In this document: piece by piece, positions 19,401-32,228 of the stretch
Position numbering within the stretch: the stretch's first letter is position 1
Layout of the letters: the number at the start of each line of letters is the position of its first letter
Program-made: the position numbers and the translations under genes
Origin: Eimeria necatrix
Taxonomy: Eukaryota > Apicomplexa > Conoidasida > Eucoccidiorida > Eimeriidae
Direction of reading: 5' to 3'
Length of the DNA: 64,000 nucleotides
Assembly (NCBI RefSeq): GCF_000499385.1
Contig: NW_013654718.1
Coordinates: forward strand, 1 to 64,000
Notes under the pieces: model-generated
What the model saw: only the letters and a program-made list of their open reading frames with translations
The model's database searches: none
Told to the model about the DNA's origin: nothing

Positions 19401-21374
19401 GACCGTTGAGCTTCCATGCTTCAGCCCATTCATGTAGGCGCTTCGTCTTTGCTGTCATGTCAAGGTGCTGAAGGGATGTCACTTTCAGAATATATTCCGC
19501 TGGATTTGCATCAATTTCACAGGGCTTACCGCCCAAATGTTCCAGCCAGGCAATCGCTGCCAGCCGATCTCCATAGTATAAAACGCGGCCTTCTCCTAAT
19601 AAAAGCACCTACATCATATGTCCCACACCACAGAGCACCTAGATTGGAAGGTGCAAGCAGCAAGGGGGAACGTCAGGCAAAAAGAAGCAAGCAGATCAAT
19701 TCAAAGTAAGCCGCCCGACCTTGTTAAAAAGAGAGAAACAAGAACCACTAGGCTGGTGGATAGTGCACACAACTGTGCAACCAGCGGCCGCCAGAGTATA
19801 CAACTGATCACAGACGGCTTTGGCCATGAAGGAGTCCAAACCACTGGTGGGCTCGTCTGCAAAAACTACTGATGGGTTACTCAAAAGCTCGCTTGCAATG
19901 CAAAGCCGCTTCCTTTCGCCCCCCGAAATCGATCTGAGAACACAATGCGAGTATTTGGCACCCTGCTTCCTTAACCGCCCCGGTCAGTTGAACACAAGAC
20001 GCTCTGTGTATTTTATTTTTGTTTAAGCCAAAGAGATGCAGTTTGAGTACTCCGCGTACCCTCGGGCAGCCTCGTGTGGGCCTCCAATAAATGACTTTGA
20101 AATATGTGCCAGACCAAACGATTCCAACAAACACGACGTTGTACGCTTCACTTCCGTATTTGTGGTTCCTTTGGGCAGGCGGAGAGATGCCTGAAAAAGC
20201 ATGTATGTAACAGTCCCAAGGAATCCCTAAACAGAAGCTTAGTGGCACATTAGAAAACAGGAAAGCTCGGGAAACTCCCAAGGCTTCGTTAGAACAAACC
20301 ATTCACGGTTCACGCAAAACAGCACTGCCAGCGGCGATGTCCCGAAAAAAAAGGAGAAAATGTGACTTCAAACGCGTAAAAATCGAGACAAACTAATACT
20401 GAGCGGCATAAGCAGCCAAAATCGTGTGAGAGCATGTGCGTACTTGAAAGTGCAAATGCTCCTCCACCGTTAAGTATCCGAAAATGAGATCTTCTTGCTG
20501 AATAAAACAGCTGAGTTCTTTGCACAGCTGTGGTGTACATGGCCTGCCGTTCATGTCGACTTCCCCTCGCAAACCCGTCGAGACTCTGCCACTCAAGCAA
20601 TTCAACAGGGTTGACTTTCCGGCGCCACTGCTGCCCATCAAAGCAACTGCGTACAAATATACAGAGCAAAGAAATCAAGTGGCAGTTTGCTTGTCGTCCA
20701 AATTCAGTCAATAGACGCAGCTGCGGCTAGGTATGCCTTGCAGCCGAGGAGCCAAATGTGTTACCGAAATCTCCGGGATTAAAAACAAGCTCTATGCCAT
20801 CAAGACACAATATTTCCTTTCGAAGCTTTCGGCGTTTGTCAGCTTCGACATCGGCTTCGCCTGCAGTTGGCTTTCTGCGATCGCACAGCCTCTTTATTGC
20901 CCGGGAGATGAAGGTGCCGTCTTGTGGAATAGCGACTGAGTCTGCAGTGCAGAAGATTCAGAAATATGAGGAAAGTGGGGAGTGCACTAACCGCTCACTC
21001 AACCTGTGATGGGGGGTCGTCAAAAGGGGGGGCTGCCACATCAACGAATGGGCTTTTGCCTCACAGTTTAGGTCCTTGCAGTGAAGCACAACAGGCTGGA
21101 CGCCCTGTTCGTGGGTCTGTATCTGATTCTGTGGAAGTGAGCTATTCGACCTGGCCAAAGCACAAGGGTTTTCATTGGGCAGTGGAGGGGACAAAGATTG
21201 TCTGCAGTTTCCACCAGGTGGATTCATGGCCGGCGAAACTTTACCCGAGGTGCCGCCTGAAGGCAGAAAGAGACCTTTTTCTTCACCCAAGCTCCCTTCA
21301 TGGCCGATGCTTAGAGAAAGAGCAGCATTTGTTGTTTCCACTGGTAGCGTGTTGGCAGGGTATGGGGTTTGCAT
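16484..21374 (-). CDS. ABC transporter, ABCG (white/BCRP) half-transporter
   Basis: Nucleotide-binding domain first, then the membrane domain, the ABCG order. Confident exons with matching phases: 21374-20999, 20941-20765, 20646-20444, 20190-20060, 19933-19720, 19608-19381, 19090-18934, 18394-18229, 18007-17847, 16851-16744 and 16648-16484. One or two exons between 17847 and 17310 are not resolved (pieces RVVSKFLALPRI, VIRMWVYFIGTS and LQSYGYFISAVVTD are visible). Walker A is GSSGAGKST, the Q-loop region QQEDLIFGYLTVEEHLHFQ, the signature SISGGERKR, Walker B plus D-loop VVFADEPTSGLD, and the switch His in TIHQPSG. Membrane motifs include LRDPSTSYIRLAATL, REYESG, FSGFMTQ and LSPFKYALSAF...NEY. 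It should work as a dimer exporting lipids or xenobiotics (family knowledge). A GTAAGT at 16546 may splice to a further C-terminal exon. Confidence 0.9.
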
Positions 21375-24300
21375 GTTCGTCCGTGAGTTCCGCGCAACGT
21401 GATGACGACCTGTCGATTGCGCTTCAATGCAGAATTGCAGCACTGAAGATTGTCACAGCCGATTAAGACGCTGTGTGCTGCCTGGCTCAGGCAGCTTCAA
21501 TGTTCACCCTTCCGGGAATCGCGTCGGACGGGACGGAGTCTAATTCTTGGGCGCAGCTCTGCGGCGAGTCTCCGTCTACAAAAAGCTTGAAAATGCATCT
21601 AGCATTTGCTTAAGATTCAGGATCATGCACTAACTCCCCCCAACGCTTAGTACTTCTGCGCGTTGCTTGGGGGTACAATCACTGTTGAACCCGCCAGCTA
21701 TCCTAAACGTTCCCACAATGACTTATGAATGGTGTGCAAGAGTCAGGATTCTAGTTCAAATTGAGCAAACTATAACTAGGGGCAAAATATTATTGCACTG
21801 TTCGTCGCATTTAAAGAGATTTGTCTTTCCGATACACGGAGCAGACACGTGAGCGCCTGGAGGTGAGCATGCATGGCGTGTACCCGTCCCCTTTTTCAGC
21901 AATTACGAGATGGTCCCGCCCCTGTGGTAGTAAATGAAGAATATCATATTGTGGTGCGTCTGTGACACTCTGTCTATTATCGATGCACGTTGTAGACATA
22001 TCTACTCAGCGAACAACTGGTGCTCTCTCGCTGCTCGTGTAGTCCTCCGAGAACCACCGCCGTACGATTGCATTCACTGCATTCTGTCATGCTGAATCTT
22101 GGCAGTAAAAGTGTGCAATTCTGCGTGGACGTAAATGGTAAGCCCTCGACCGTGCTGACGTAGTGCAGCTAGTGGTGAACAGTTTGCTGATTGGTGAAGC
22201 AAGTACAATGTGCACTAGGAAGCAGTCCCCGGAGGACAAAAGATGACACGATCGATTGCCTATGTACATTTAATACTTGAGCCAAAGTAAGAGTGCCTCC
22301 AGGTGGTATGCTCAGCTCCGAATAACAGGTCTACGCAGAAGTGCGTACAAAAGAGGCGGCACCTAGGAACAGCTGTGGGTGGCTCCACACAATAGGGAAT
22401 CATCGTATTGTCGTTATACAATGTGCCCCATTAGAAGATAATGGGAGAAGGCCTAACGTCTTCGCTGGCATAAAACTACAAGGGCATCCAAGAGAACCGC
22501 GGAGCCCCCCGAGCATCAAGTATAGCGGAGTGCACTGTCAGAAACAATCTGGGAGTATTTTGCGCAATTTGAAGGCTCTCTTCCTGCTCAGATCGGCACG
22601 CAGGTTTAGTTACTGAGTTTTTAAGCCTTTGCGAAGCCGAAAACAGCCAACGTTTCTCCCGAAACGCCTACTTGGTTACTGCCCCACACACGGGCTTCCG
22701 ACGGAATTGCCTGGTATTCCCTTTTTCCATTAGTTGTGCGTTTTTTAAAACGACTTGGAATGACCCTTTTTGATAAAGGTGCTGACTTCGCCTGACCCAA
22801 AGATGCCCGTAGCCAGCATAGGGAGGATCCAGTCGTGACCTTCTTTAGTACCAGAGGACCCACTTAGCTTCTACTATCCACTACAGTTTATTGTCTTTAC
22901 ATTTATTCCGTTTTTATTTAGCTTATCATATAAGTGTTGAATTTATCTCTCGTAACTGGAGATAAATAGGCTCGGCAACACTGCACGCTTTACATCTATT
23001 TCGTGCGTAGCTCTAGCGATACTTCTAGTTATTCGAACTAGCCGAGGGTCAGTTGCCAGGTTGCAGAGTCCCGGACTTGACGTATAACGTCACTCGCCAA
23101 CATTTCGAGTCCCGGCTACGGGGCCATATACGAACGCCAACTTGGATGAGTAGTTTGCTTCGTCAGAAGTCACATCAGACAATATAAGTGCACTGCTTAG
23201 GGTATATCTAACTTCTTAAAGCGCGTTTTCTTCAGTTATTCGTTTAATCTGTAGCTCCTAGGAATGCACTGTAGCGTCTCAGGACTGCCATAGCCATTTT
23301 TAAGGCAGAACACAGAAACAATGCTTATCTTAGCGAAGAGATACTGGCAAAGGTGTTTCGCCTCCCGGAGTACGAAGAGATTCCAGTAACAGGCCGCAGT
23401 CGAATGGGAGTGATTCCAGTAAAGGCGAACCTTACTAATAAAGCCGCAGGAGCAAGACGTAGGCGTGAATTGCAGCATCTAGTTTTCTATCATGAAATTA
23501 TTTTGCAGTGTTTCAGTGCACTGTAGATCGTTTGTATACCGACCTTTTCATTCGCGCAACATCGTCGCTGTAAAGACTTGCTACCGGACTGTCAGTGCTG
23601 CTGCGGGTACCCCATGACGAGGCCCTACACACATCCACAATATAAGTGCCTTGGCTGCTTTTGCTTCTTTGATGACAATTCTTCTGCCCAGCGCCTGAAA
23701 GGCTCAGTAAAGAACAGGGCAATTGTAGCGCGCATTGCTATTCATTGCAGAGGCCGAAACATCTGCTGGGACAACTGTTTGTTGCCATATCCCTGGAATT
23801 TAGCAGCAAATGATGCTAAAGTTCTTATTTTTCATGAACACAACATGCACCACTCCACGACCGTCCGACCATCGCCTGTCATCGTTCCCCGGATGCAATA
23901 TTGCGGGAGCCTTGCCATGATATTTATTTGATTGGGAGACCTTTCATATATCCCTAGATGCAAGCGCTAAATAATGATCAGCGCTAGGTGCGTCGGTGCA
24001 CGTGCCCCCAGCGCTGCTCGTGCTTCTCTCCTTTTGGTGAGCAAAATATACCACCTCTCAAGACCGGATAGATCGACCCCAAGGAGCAATATTTGGGCAA
24101 TGCAGTTCCTATGCTCTCATCTAGATAATTTGGTAACGTAGTAGCCTTAGGGCAGATGGCCTGACAGCTGGCTAGACTTCCCCGCTATATCCAGACTTTT
24201 CACTTATCTCCTGCCCCACTAACAATGTTCACACTCTTTTGTGGTGTGTACAGCATGCGTTATCACAGCTTTCCACGGCGTTTCAAAACCTGAAGGAGTG

Positions 24301-27300
24301 GTCCCAAGGTGACCTGACAACTGTCTGTCGGGTACACAAATGCTACAAGCAAAGGGCCAAGAAGAAACTCATGCTATTCAATGGCTTAAATGTCGGCTTA
24401 TGTGGAGTGATAACGCTCCTTCGAGTCGGTCTGAGTTGCCAGCACCGTTTTGGGGCTCAGGTGCAAACACTTGAAGGAGCAGATCCAACCATGCAAGCTG
24501 TATATACCTTCCTGTCGGAATCTGAAGTCCGAACATGACGCAACGACTTGGCCACACGAGGATGAGCAAGCGTTACACTTTCTTTCAAAGGAGGTGCAGA
24601 CCATCGCAAACCTTTCCAGTGCTTTTGTGTGGCATTTATCTCCATAACAACGGAAGCCAAGACGCAGTGTGTACGATTACAATGCTCTGAATTAACAGCC
24701 TTCAGAAGTTTTAAAATGTTCTTTTTTTAGGCGTGAGAGTCAGTATAATTATTTTAAATAATAAACAGGGATCTTGGAACACGCCAGTTTCGAAGTGTTC
24801 TGCAGCCAGGTCGGCGTTTGGGGCCAATAGTGCTACAGATGCTGCCAGCAGCAACAGGCACATTGGAGCAACTCGAATGAAGCGAAAAGAAAAGAATGGT
24901 TTATTCAAATCATTAGTCGATGTCTTTGCTGCTTGTAGAGGTGCATGCACGTCTGCACCAAGCTAGGAGAACTATTTAAGATCTGGGTAGAGGCGATCTC
25001 ACTACATGAAGCAAACAAACTAGGTTAAGAAATGTAGGCCGTTGCCAGTCACATAGTAAAAAGTGTTTCCAAGCAGCAACGCTGCATCGCGGTCTATTGT
25101 TATGTTTTGTTTGGATCTGAGTGGGCGTTTTGTGTAGAACTAACAAGCGATTCCTCGGGCGCACTCAGGGTTTCTTTCTGGTCGCTCTTCCAAAAGCACA
25201 ACCCTAGGAAGGTACGCTGAACGACCTCTGCCGCTGGAGCGAAGCCTTCAAGAAGTTCACCAAGATATTTGTTGCTCACGCGGACTATTCACACCCTTTA
25301 GGCACTACTGGACTGTGGTGGTCTGCGCCACGCCAGCCGTTACGTTCCGAGGTAGTGAAACGAATTCAACTCTCGGTAATCGGCCTAGACAGCTGCCCTA
25401 GTGCATTTGCCTTAGCACAACGAAAGCAGAACTCAAGGTACAATAAAGTACTATTGGAGTTTCTGCTCAAGATGACAAACTCTTTGGGATATATGGATCC
25501 ACATGTGTCAGGATTCGTTAATCAGGGCTTATTGTGTCTCCAGCGCATCAACGGCACCAAATGAGATAAACATCAACTAGTACACGCCAGCCTCTTTCTG
25601 TTTTACTTTTATTTATCCACTATTTAGTCGAGAGATATGAATAACACTGTGAGAGACTGGCTAGTTGTTTTCTTTTCGAAAAGCCCGTAGCAAGTCACTG
25701 TCCTGTAAGCCACGAAACGGTGGATGAAGGCGAGGTAGTTAGGAACAAACAATACGCAAAACTGTTCATTAAGTAATATTCCACCTAATGGACAAGGCTC
25801 TCTCTAGATGTCTCAGCCAGTATTATTAGTGACATTCACTCTGGCGCGGTGTAAACTGTCTTTTTGGACTGCAGGCGCTTGGAGATAATATGGGACAGCA
25901 CTTCGATTTTAGGTGAGCTCATTTCCCACTGCGAATATATTGAATGCTGTTCGGTAAAACCACATTTTATAGCGACCGTCACATTTTTATTTGGCAGAGG
26001 CATATTTTTGGCAATGAATGCCCGCGCGTATTTATGGCGCATGGCCTCTAGCGGTTTACATTGCACTTAGTGAGTCTCTCTGCGCGCTTGCTCAGGGCAT
26101 GTGTGCTACGAACTCCGCCAATACAAGAGTAAAGCATCAAGTCTTGAAAGCTTATGTTGCAAATGGGCCTGCAGAGACTACCAGCCATAGCATAGCAGAG
26201 GAAACACCTGGTCCCATGAAAAGACTGGCTACAAATCCGGCGCCTGTCACACAGGACAGGGTTGGTCCCAAGGATTGCATCTACCAAGCTCACACCAGTG
26301 TCTTGCTGGCTAGAACTGAGAGCTATAAACAAGTGCGTATGATTCCATACTCTCATTTAGAGAACTCATCCTTAGGGTCAACTTCCGGGCGCACATTTAC
26401 GTAAAAGGACAAAGGCTCGAAAGATACAAGTGCAACTAGTGCAACTAGGAAATTTGAAGAAACCCTTAACAAGTGGCGCTAACCCTCATATTTCTGTTTA
26501 TGACGCGGAGAATCCTAGATAAATACAGGTGAGCTCCTGGGAAACGCAACGCACTGTTTGTTGGAGCCTGTGGCTAGTATGCAGTTGGTGGGGCAATAAA
26601 GACACCGTGGCATGCGCTTAGCAAAACAAAAATCACGGCAATAAGTGTGGACTCAAACAAAGTGATGCTGGGACTCTAACAAAGGGCTGCGGGTAAAGTG
26701 TGTGTTCGCAGAGCTATTTCACATTAGGTACGCGAAGAAGGTAAGCCGGCAGACAATAGACCGGGAGCGCTCATATGTATGAAGCCAGACAGATTGTACG
26801 ACTTCTTGCCGTAAGGAATTTAAGCAACCAAAAGTGAAGGCTGATAATTTTAATGAAGGTGTGACTAACCACTCATTCCTTCGTGTACCTTCCACATGCA
26901 AAGGATGACCCCGTGCACTGCTGCGCTAAGGCGATAGGTCGATGCCCGCGAAGTCGGTTTGCAGTGGTTCCTTTGGCTTCTGAAAACTCAAAATTCTGCT
27001 CCTTTTCGAGCACGGTTCATCAAAACTATCGACAAGTATAGGCAATGCCATTCTATTGCATAGGAGTTGCAGGCTCGAGATTGCTCTCCTTTGTTGCTCG
27101 GATCGCATCGGCAACAGCAGTGTACCGCCAGCTCTACGCACCTTTCATTCGCAGCAAAGCATGGCTTTTCTTACCCAGACAGAGGCCTTCTGCACGAGAT
27201 CAACAGTTTCGAGCGCTTTGCGCGAGGCATGCGCAGTGTTCGATAAAGGTAGGGAGATCTGCTAGAAGTTCGGCTCCTCTATGCTGAAGCTGAGATCTTG

Positions 27301-29192
27301 ATGAAACTCCTTGCATTGAATTGACCGACTATGATGTCATCTATGCAAATTAGTCAGAGTTCTAGGAGGTGGCGGCAGCTAACCGGGAAGGCATTAGAAC
27401 CCAAAAAGAATGAGTTAGTTTGCTCCACAGGCGCAGTCTCCAACACAAGTGACGTAGTCGATTGAGTGCAAGCATGAGCAGGCTGAAAGCGGAAGCTTCA
27501 GGATACAGCCAAAGTAAGCACAGTATCTGTCGCCGCGTATTTGCATGGTGGAGTTGCGTTTGTCTGAGCAAGTTCAGCAGCCGTTCTGTTGCTGAAGCTG
27601 CCTTCATTGGACAAAGCAATTTCTCGACGATAGCAGAAAATTGTGTGTGTGTGTGTTTGTCGAAATAATCCCCAATACAATATTCACTGAAAATGCACTC
27701 CTGGCCACAAGGTCAATTCATAACGGTCAACCACTGTCGAGCAACTGGTCGATCTGTTAGCCCCGGGGCCCAAGGCCTTATGAAGCTCCACTGACAGCAC
27801 GAGTAACAGAGCCGCTGCGCACTGCTAGTAAACGTGCTCATAGGCACAGAGAGTGTGTAAGCATTAGAACTCTGCTAACTCAGCACGGCGCACTGCGCAC
27901 TGCTAAATGCCAACTAACCCGCAGGCGGCATCTAAACATACGTAGAGACACTTCTGTCCCTATCTTTTCAACCGAAGCAGAGTGATCGAGTCAAGAATAC
28001 GGAAAATTTAGTTCTTCCCCACCTCGTTGTGTACGCCAGCAACTGAGCAGTTGAAGTGCGCTCGCTGGCTAACCCAGCCCCAAGTCCTAGACACGAGCTT
28101 TTCGGTGGTTGTGAATCAGAAACAGGACCAATCGGCTACTAAACAAATAAGAAAAGCCAAAACTGTGGGAGCTACGGCTAGCCCAAGAAGCGCGTTGGGC
28201 CACCAGGATCGATGAAGCGAAGAAATAACAAATATGAAAAGTTCAAATATAATAATTCTTGAATAATTCAAATGGTTTAGGTTTGTGACTTTGCCCACAC
28301 CTTTACTGAGGCTTGGTATCAACAGCATCTCGTGCCCAACATGCAGCCCTAAAGCAGAAGAGCGAAATGGCAAGACAGAAAGGTTACACCAACGAACCAG
28401 TTGCTGTCTTGTTACCACAACAGTAAAAATGCCTGTTGATAAAGAGAATCGGTTGAATGCAAAGGCACAAATAATAGTACGTCGTCGGACACGTTCGATT
28501 CATCATGCTGATGCATGCATGCTTTGCATGCTCGCATGCTGAGTCGGTGGGCTTGAAAGTAAATGTAAAGCACTCCGGAATGGATTAACATGCGGCTGTG
28601 ACTCCTTTTGCTCATAGAGATGTAGCGGGTCCCACGTATCCGATTGGATAGTATCCTCTGTACACTGTCCTTGTGCTTCTCCCAGGCGACTTCGACAAGA
28701 AAATCAGGCAACTCCTGGACATCCGTTGTTTCTTTTGGTAGATTTGCCGTCTGTCGCCTGTGAAGTATGCATAGTTCGTTTCTTTTTGCTTGATTCAACT
28801 CCGACGAATGCACCGGCAGCGAGAGGCGTTGATTGATTCCGAGGGCTTAACCGTGGTTCCACTGGAGAATCGGTGCTGTTGGCTAGGAGCAACACCTCTA
28901 CCAGTGCAAAACTGAGAATACTGCCGTGGCTTCTTCAAGAGTTCGGTGCTAGCGCAGCACTCGCTGTACAGCTTCGTGCAGGCAAATGCACGCATTGCAT
29001 AGTGTACGCGTAGGCTTGTCATTTGCCCTTCTCGGTCCCCATAGAGATGTCATAAGCGCATTGGAAACACCTAGGGTAAACTCTAATTGATTTCGTTGTT
29101 AGCTCGTACTTGGCCTGCAGTATACGTTGCACTGCTCGTTGATGACTTCTGCGTGAGTGCGTAGCGCTGCCTGTGCTTCATGCAGTATTAAG
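21375..29192. other. 7.8 kb without a recognised gene
   Basis: Only short, uncharacteristic open frames occur on either strand. None shows a signal peptide, a repeated domain or exons with consistent phases. A (GT)n run lies at 27642-27657 and GCATGC-rich palindromes near 28505-28540. The part nearest 21.4 kb is presumably the ABCG promoter. I cannot exclude a fast-evolving gene made of small exons. Confidence 0.5.
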
Positions 29193-29734
29193 ATGAACAT
29201 GAGCGCCTTCTTTAGGACGCTGCATATACTGGCGCAGCGTCATTTGAGCGACCACGTCTACAGGGTTCTGGTCGTACGGCAACACGGAGCAGTTAGAATC
29301 ATTTCATCGTACAGCGGGCGCTAAGTGTGGTAGCATTTCCCTATAAAACATTAGCACTTGGCACTTGCTCGATTCAATGCATGCGGTGTCTTCTGTGATC
29401 GCAGAGTAGCCCGGCCTTCCAGAGATTTGCAGCTGTTTCATCTCAGCAGGCCGCTGCAGTGGTGAAGAAAGCGGCGGACACAGCAGTCGTGAGTTCAGTT
29501 CTCTCCTGTAGGCGGCTCTTTTACGTTGTCTGTATAGCTTGGGCTTTCCAACTCAGATTTAAAGTGTTCTTTTTCCACACAAATGATGGTATTGCCTGTC
29601 CCGTGAATGCAGGGAGTATGGGGGAGCTCTGGATAGCCACTATGCTGTTTCTTGCTCTTCCTGTTGTGCAGAAAGCCGCCGACGTGGCGCGTAAGTTCGC
29701 GGGTCCGCCTAAATCCACTGGAGGCAAAAAATAA
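29193..29734 (+). CDS. small predicted mitochondrial single-span membrane protein
   Basis: Exon 1 29193-29264 begins MNMSAFFRTLHILAQRH, basic and amphipathic like a mitochondrial presequence. Exon 2 starts at 29405 after GATCGCAG and encodes SSPAFQRFAAVSSQQAA and VVKKAADTAV. The last part encodes MGELWIATMLFLALPVVQ (one membrane span) and ends KSTGGKK, stop at 29732-29734. Between them, a GTGAGT (29489) to GCAG (29612) intron breaks the frame. A donor four bases later (GTTCAG) keeps it, and the stretch is also open if unspliced. Family not recognised. The SURF1-type gene starts 20 bp downstream on the same strand, so a respiratory-chain role is suggested by position only. Confidence 0.55.
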
Positions 29735-29753
29735 GTTCGTGGCGCCGCTTAGT

Positions 29754-31724
29754 ATGTGGAGATTTGGGGAAAGCACATCTTCAGCAATAACTGTTCAATC
29801 CCTGAGAGCAGCAAGGCTTGAGTGTGCCCAGCTCACGACCCACTATGGCTTAAAGCGCTCTGTTGCGGGTCGCCGCAGTTGCCTGCACAGTAGTGCAGGT
29901 TCCAATGTGCGAACAGCAAATAGAGTCAGTGCCTCTTTAGGCAATGGAGAGGCTTCCATAGACAATCGAGGTGACGACACAAAAAGGGAAGCCGGAAAAG
30001 AAACGGCGGCAGACGCTGCTAGCTGTATAGAGGAAGCCGCAATAACAACAGCTACAAAAGCGAAATCGGAAGGAGCGGCAGATGGGAAAACGCCGTTGCT
30101 TCACCCAGTTTTGCCTAAAAATGGAGATTCCGCGCCGGCGTATTGGGGTTTCTCCCCCATTCCGTTTGTGGCACGGGGGAGGTCCATGCCCGGACAACGG
30201 CTACTTCCCTGTACCAAGGAAGATGCTGCAATACTTTCGAAGGCGGCGCCGAAGTACCCTTCTCCCCAGGAGGTGGAGGGAGGGATTATTGTGCGTATAA
30301 TAGCGGCCAAAGATGTACAGAGGGTTACTTCTCCTGTTTTGAGGGTCGTGCGAAACCGCCAATATGGCATTCGCAAAGGGGAGAGGCTGAAACTGGCACT
30401 GGGTGGGGTTCTATTTAGCGGTTTGTTGGCATCACTCGGCTTCTGGCAGCTTCGTCGCATGCACGAGAAGAAGGAACTCATCGAATATAAAATGAAACAT
30501 TTGGCCAGACAGCCAGCAGTAATATCATCATCGCCATTCCCGTGGACGCTCGAAGCTGTCGCGAATGCCAGAAAACGCATGCAGAACCAGAGCTCTGAAG
30601 ACGAGTGCTCAGAAAGCAACGTGGCGGAGACTCAGCCTGGGCGGCCAGCTGGCAAACTGCAAACAAATACGCTATCACCGCGACAGACGCCAACAGAGAG
30701 GACTGCACAGCGCAGTGACGAGGCGACGGCTGTTGCGTCACGCGTTGGCATAGGTGATGGCGGAAACAGCCGCGGCATTGACCAGCACCAAGAAAGCGTA
30801 GCGCAATCTTCAAAAACGCGGATTCAAGGCAGCGGCCGGCTGCTGGCTACCACATGCCCCGAAGACGTTGAAGCGTCGGTGACAGAATGGGCGTACACGC
30901 CAGTTGTGCTTCATGGAGTCTTGGACAGCAGCACTGAGTTGCTCGTTGGGCCACGGCCTGGGCTTGACGTGGGGAACCCAGGATACTGCGTGGTGTCACC
31001 CCTGCGGCTAAAGGATGGATCTGTTATACTAGTAAATAAGGGTCACTTGCCCACGAAACTTGCGAAATTGCCACCATATCCGAAGTCGGTCGACGAGAAC
31101 GCTGCGCTGCTTGCGATGGTGCAACGGCAACGGAGGCAGCAGCAACAGCGAACTCCGCTTGAAGATGTATCGGCAGAGCAAATTGACCACCAAGTGAGGG
31201 CGATGCAGCAACAGCGCCCGAAGCAAAACTACGTGAACTGCGGTGCACAACAATACCTAGAGCATCTGCAGCAGGTGGCTGGAAGCCGGATGGAAGTAGT
31301 CGGCCCCGTGACTGTGCGCGGCATTTTAGAGCCAGGAGAAGTTGCGAATTCGAGTTTCAAGTCTTTGATGCTGAGGAACCGTCCCCATGAGGGCCAGTTC
31401 AATGTGCTTAGTCCAAGAGATCTTGTCGAGGCTACGCCAGGCATTCCGAACGTCGCAGAGGCTTCTCTCCTAATGGTAAATGCATACTCCATAGTGTACG
31501 ATGAGGACCTGCTGCATCTATCTACCAGCTCTAACGACGCTGACGTAGTAGGAGTGGCGAACAGGTTTATGAGCTACGAACAGAAGAAGAAGGATGACTA
31601 CCTGCTGTTTTACGCTGACGAACATACACACTTTAACTACGCCTGCCAGTGGTTCCTAATGGGGCTGTGCACGGCTGCAATGACTCTTTACAAAATAATA
31701 GAGGTGTCCAGATGGCGATGGTAG
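29754..31724 (+). CDS. SURF1: SURF1-family cytochrome c oxidase assembly protein
   Basis: Single exon, 656 residues from ATG at 29754 (the frame is open further upstream but has no earlier ATG after the neighbour's stop). The family frame is two membrane spans with an intermembrane domain. Span 1 (about residues 210-235) contains LGFWQLRRMHEKKELI, the hallmark GxWQxxRxxxK pattern. The central part has VVLHGVLDSSTELLVGPR, GYCVVSPLRLKDGSVILVNKG and PVTVRGILEPGE. The last span is HFNYACQWFLMGLCTAAMTLYKI, with the conserved His-x-x-Tyr-x-x-Gln-Trp. About 200 N-terminal residues and low-complexity insertions (about 255-370 and a Gln-rich one near 455-490) make it twice the usual ~300 residues. It should act in the inner mitochondrial membrane in complex IV assembly (family knowledge). 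Confidence 0.9.
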   Translation: MWRFGESTSSAITVQSLRAARLECAQLTTHYGLKRSVAGRRSCLHSSAGSNVRTANRVSASLGNGEASIDNRGDDTKREAGKETAADAASCIEEAAITTATKAKSEGAADGKTPLLHPVLPKNGDSAPAYWGFSPIPFVARGRSMPGQRLLPCTKEDAAILSKAAPKYPSPQEVEGGIIVRIIAAKDVQRVTSPVLRVVRNRQYGIRKGERLKLALGGVLFSGLLASLGFWQLRRMHEKKELIEYKMKHLARQPAVISSSPFPWTLEAVANARKRMQNQSSEDECSESNVAETQPGRPAGKLQTNTLSPRQTPTERTAQRSDEATAVASRVGIGDGGNSRGIDQHQESVAQSSKTRIQGSGRLLATTCPEDVEASVTEWAYTPVVLHGVLDSSTELLVGPRPGLDVGNPGYCVVSPLRLKDGSVILVNKGHLPTKLAKLPPYPKSVDENAALLAMVQRQRRQQQQRTPLEDVSAEQIDHQVRAMQQQRPKQNYVNCGAQQYLEHLQQVAGSRMEVVGPVTVRGILEPGEVANSSFKSLMLRNRPHEGQFNVLSPRDLVEATPGIPNVAEASLLMVNAYSIVYDEDLLHLSTSSNDADVVGVANRFMSYEQKKKDDYLLFYADEHTHFNYACQWFLMGLCTAAMTLYKIIEVSRWRW

Positions 31725-32228
31725 CCAAGGCACGTGGCACAAAAAGACGCGCCACTCTCTTTGCAAGGTCAGCCGTTGCAGCTTTTGCTGCACTGCGTAC
31801 CTAACGGTTCGTCGACCCCTCGCTTTCTGGAACCTACGCACAGCGCCTGAGTGCTTTGAACACAGAACAGGCTTGCACGCACTTCTGTCATGAGTAGCTG
31901 ATTAGTTTGTAGCGGGCTTCTACACCCGTCCGAGTTCGAAACACGCCTCACGGTGCAGAAAGTTTGCACCTAGCTTCTGTCCACCGTTACACCTCCGGCG
32001 TTAGAGGGGTGGGGGTCACACTTCATTCAGCAGCAGCTGGAAACTATGAGAGGCTCGATTTGCGAAGCAGACGCAGACACAACTCTCCCCTAACCCTGCC
32101 CCTCTTCGGCGCCTGATTCGGAAAAGTAGTTATGCAGAGCGTTTGGAGTCCTCTTCCGCTACGCCTCAGCTGGACATCCATGACGTGGATCCTCCTCTTG
32201 ACGCCCTTCCCATTCGACTATATCATGT
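31725..32228. other. intergenic region with a degenerate copy of a neighbouring coding segment
   Basis: Convergent 3' ends of the SURF1-type and TB2/DP1 genes. At about 32022-32082 it holds a diverged copy of 32631-32692, the part of the TB2/DP1 gene encoding FVYPASLSFQLLLNE. Both share TTCATTCAGCAGCAGCTGGA followed by similar spacing and AAGCAGA(C/T)GCAGA. Confidence 0.6.

Noticed and set aside
27640..27660. (GT)n microsatellite as a functional site
   Set aside because: A short ordinary dinucleotide repeat with no associated feature.
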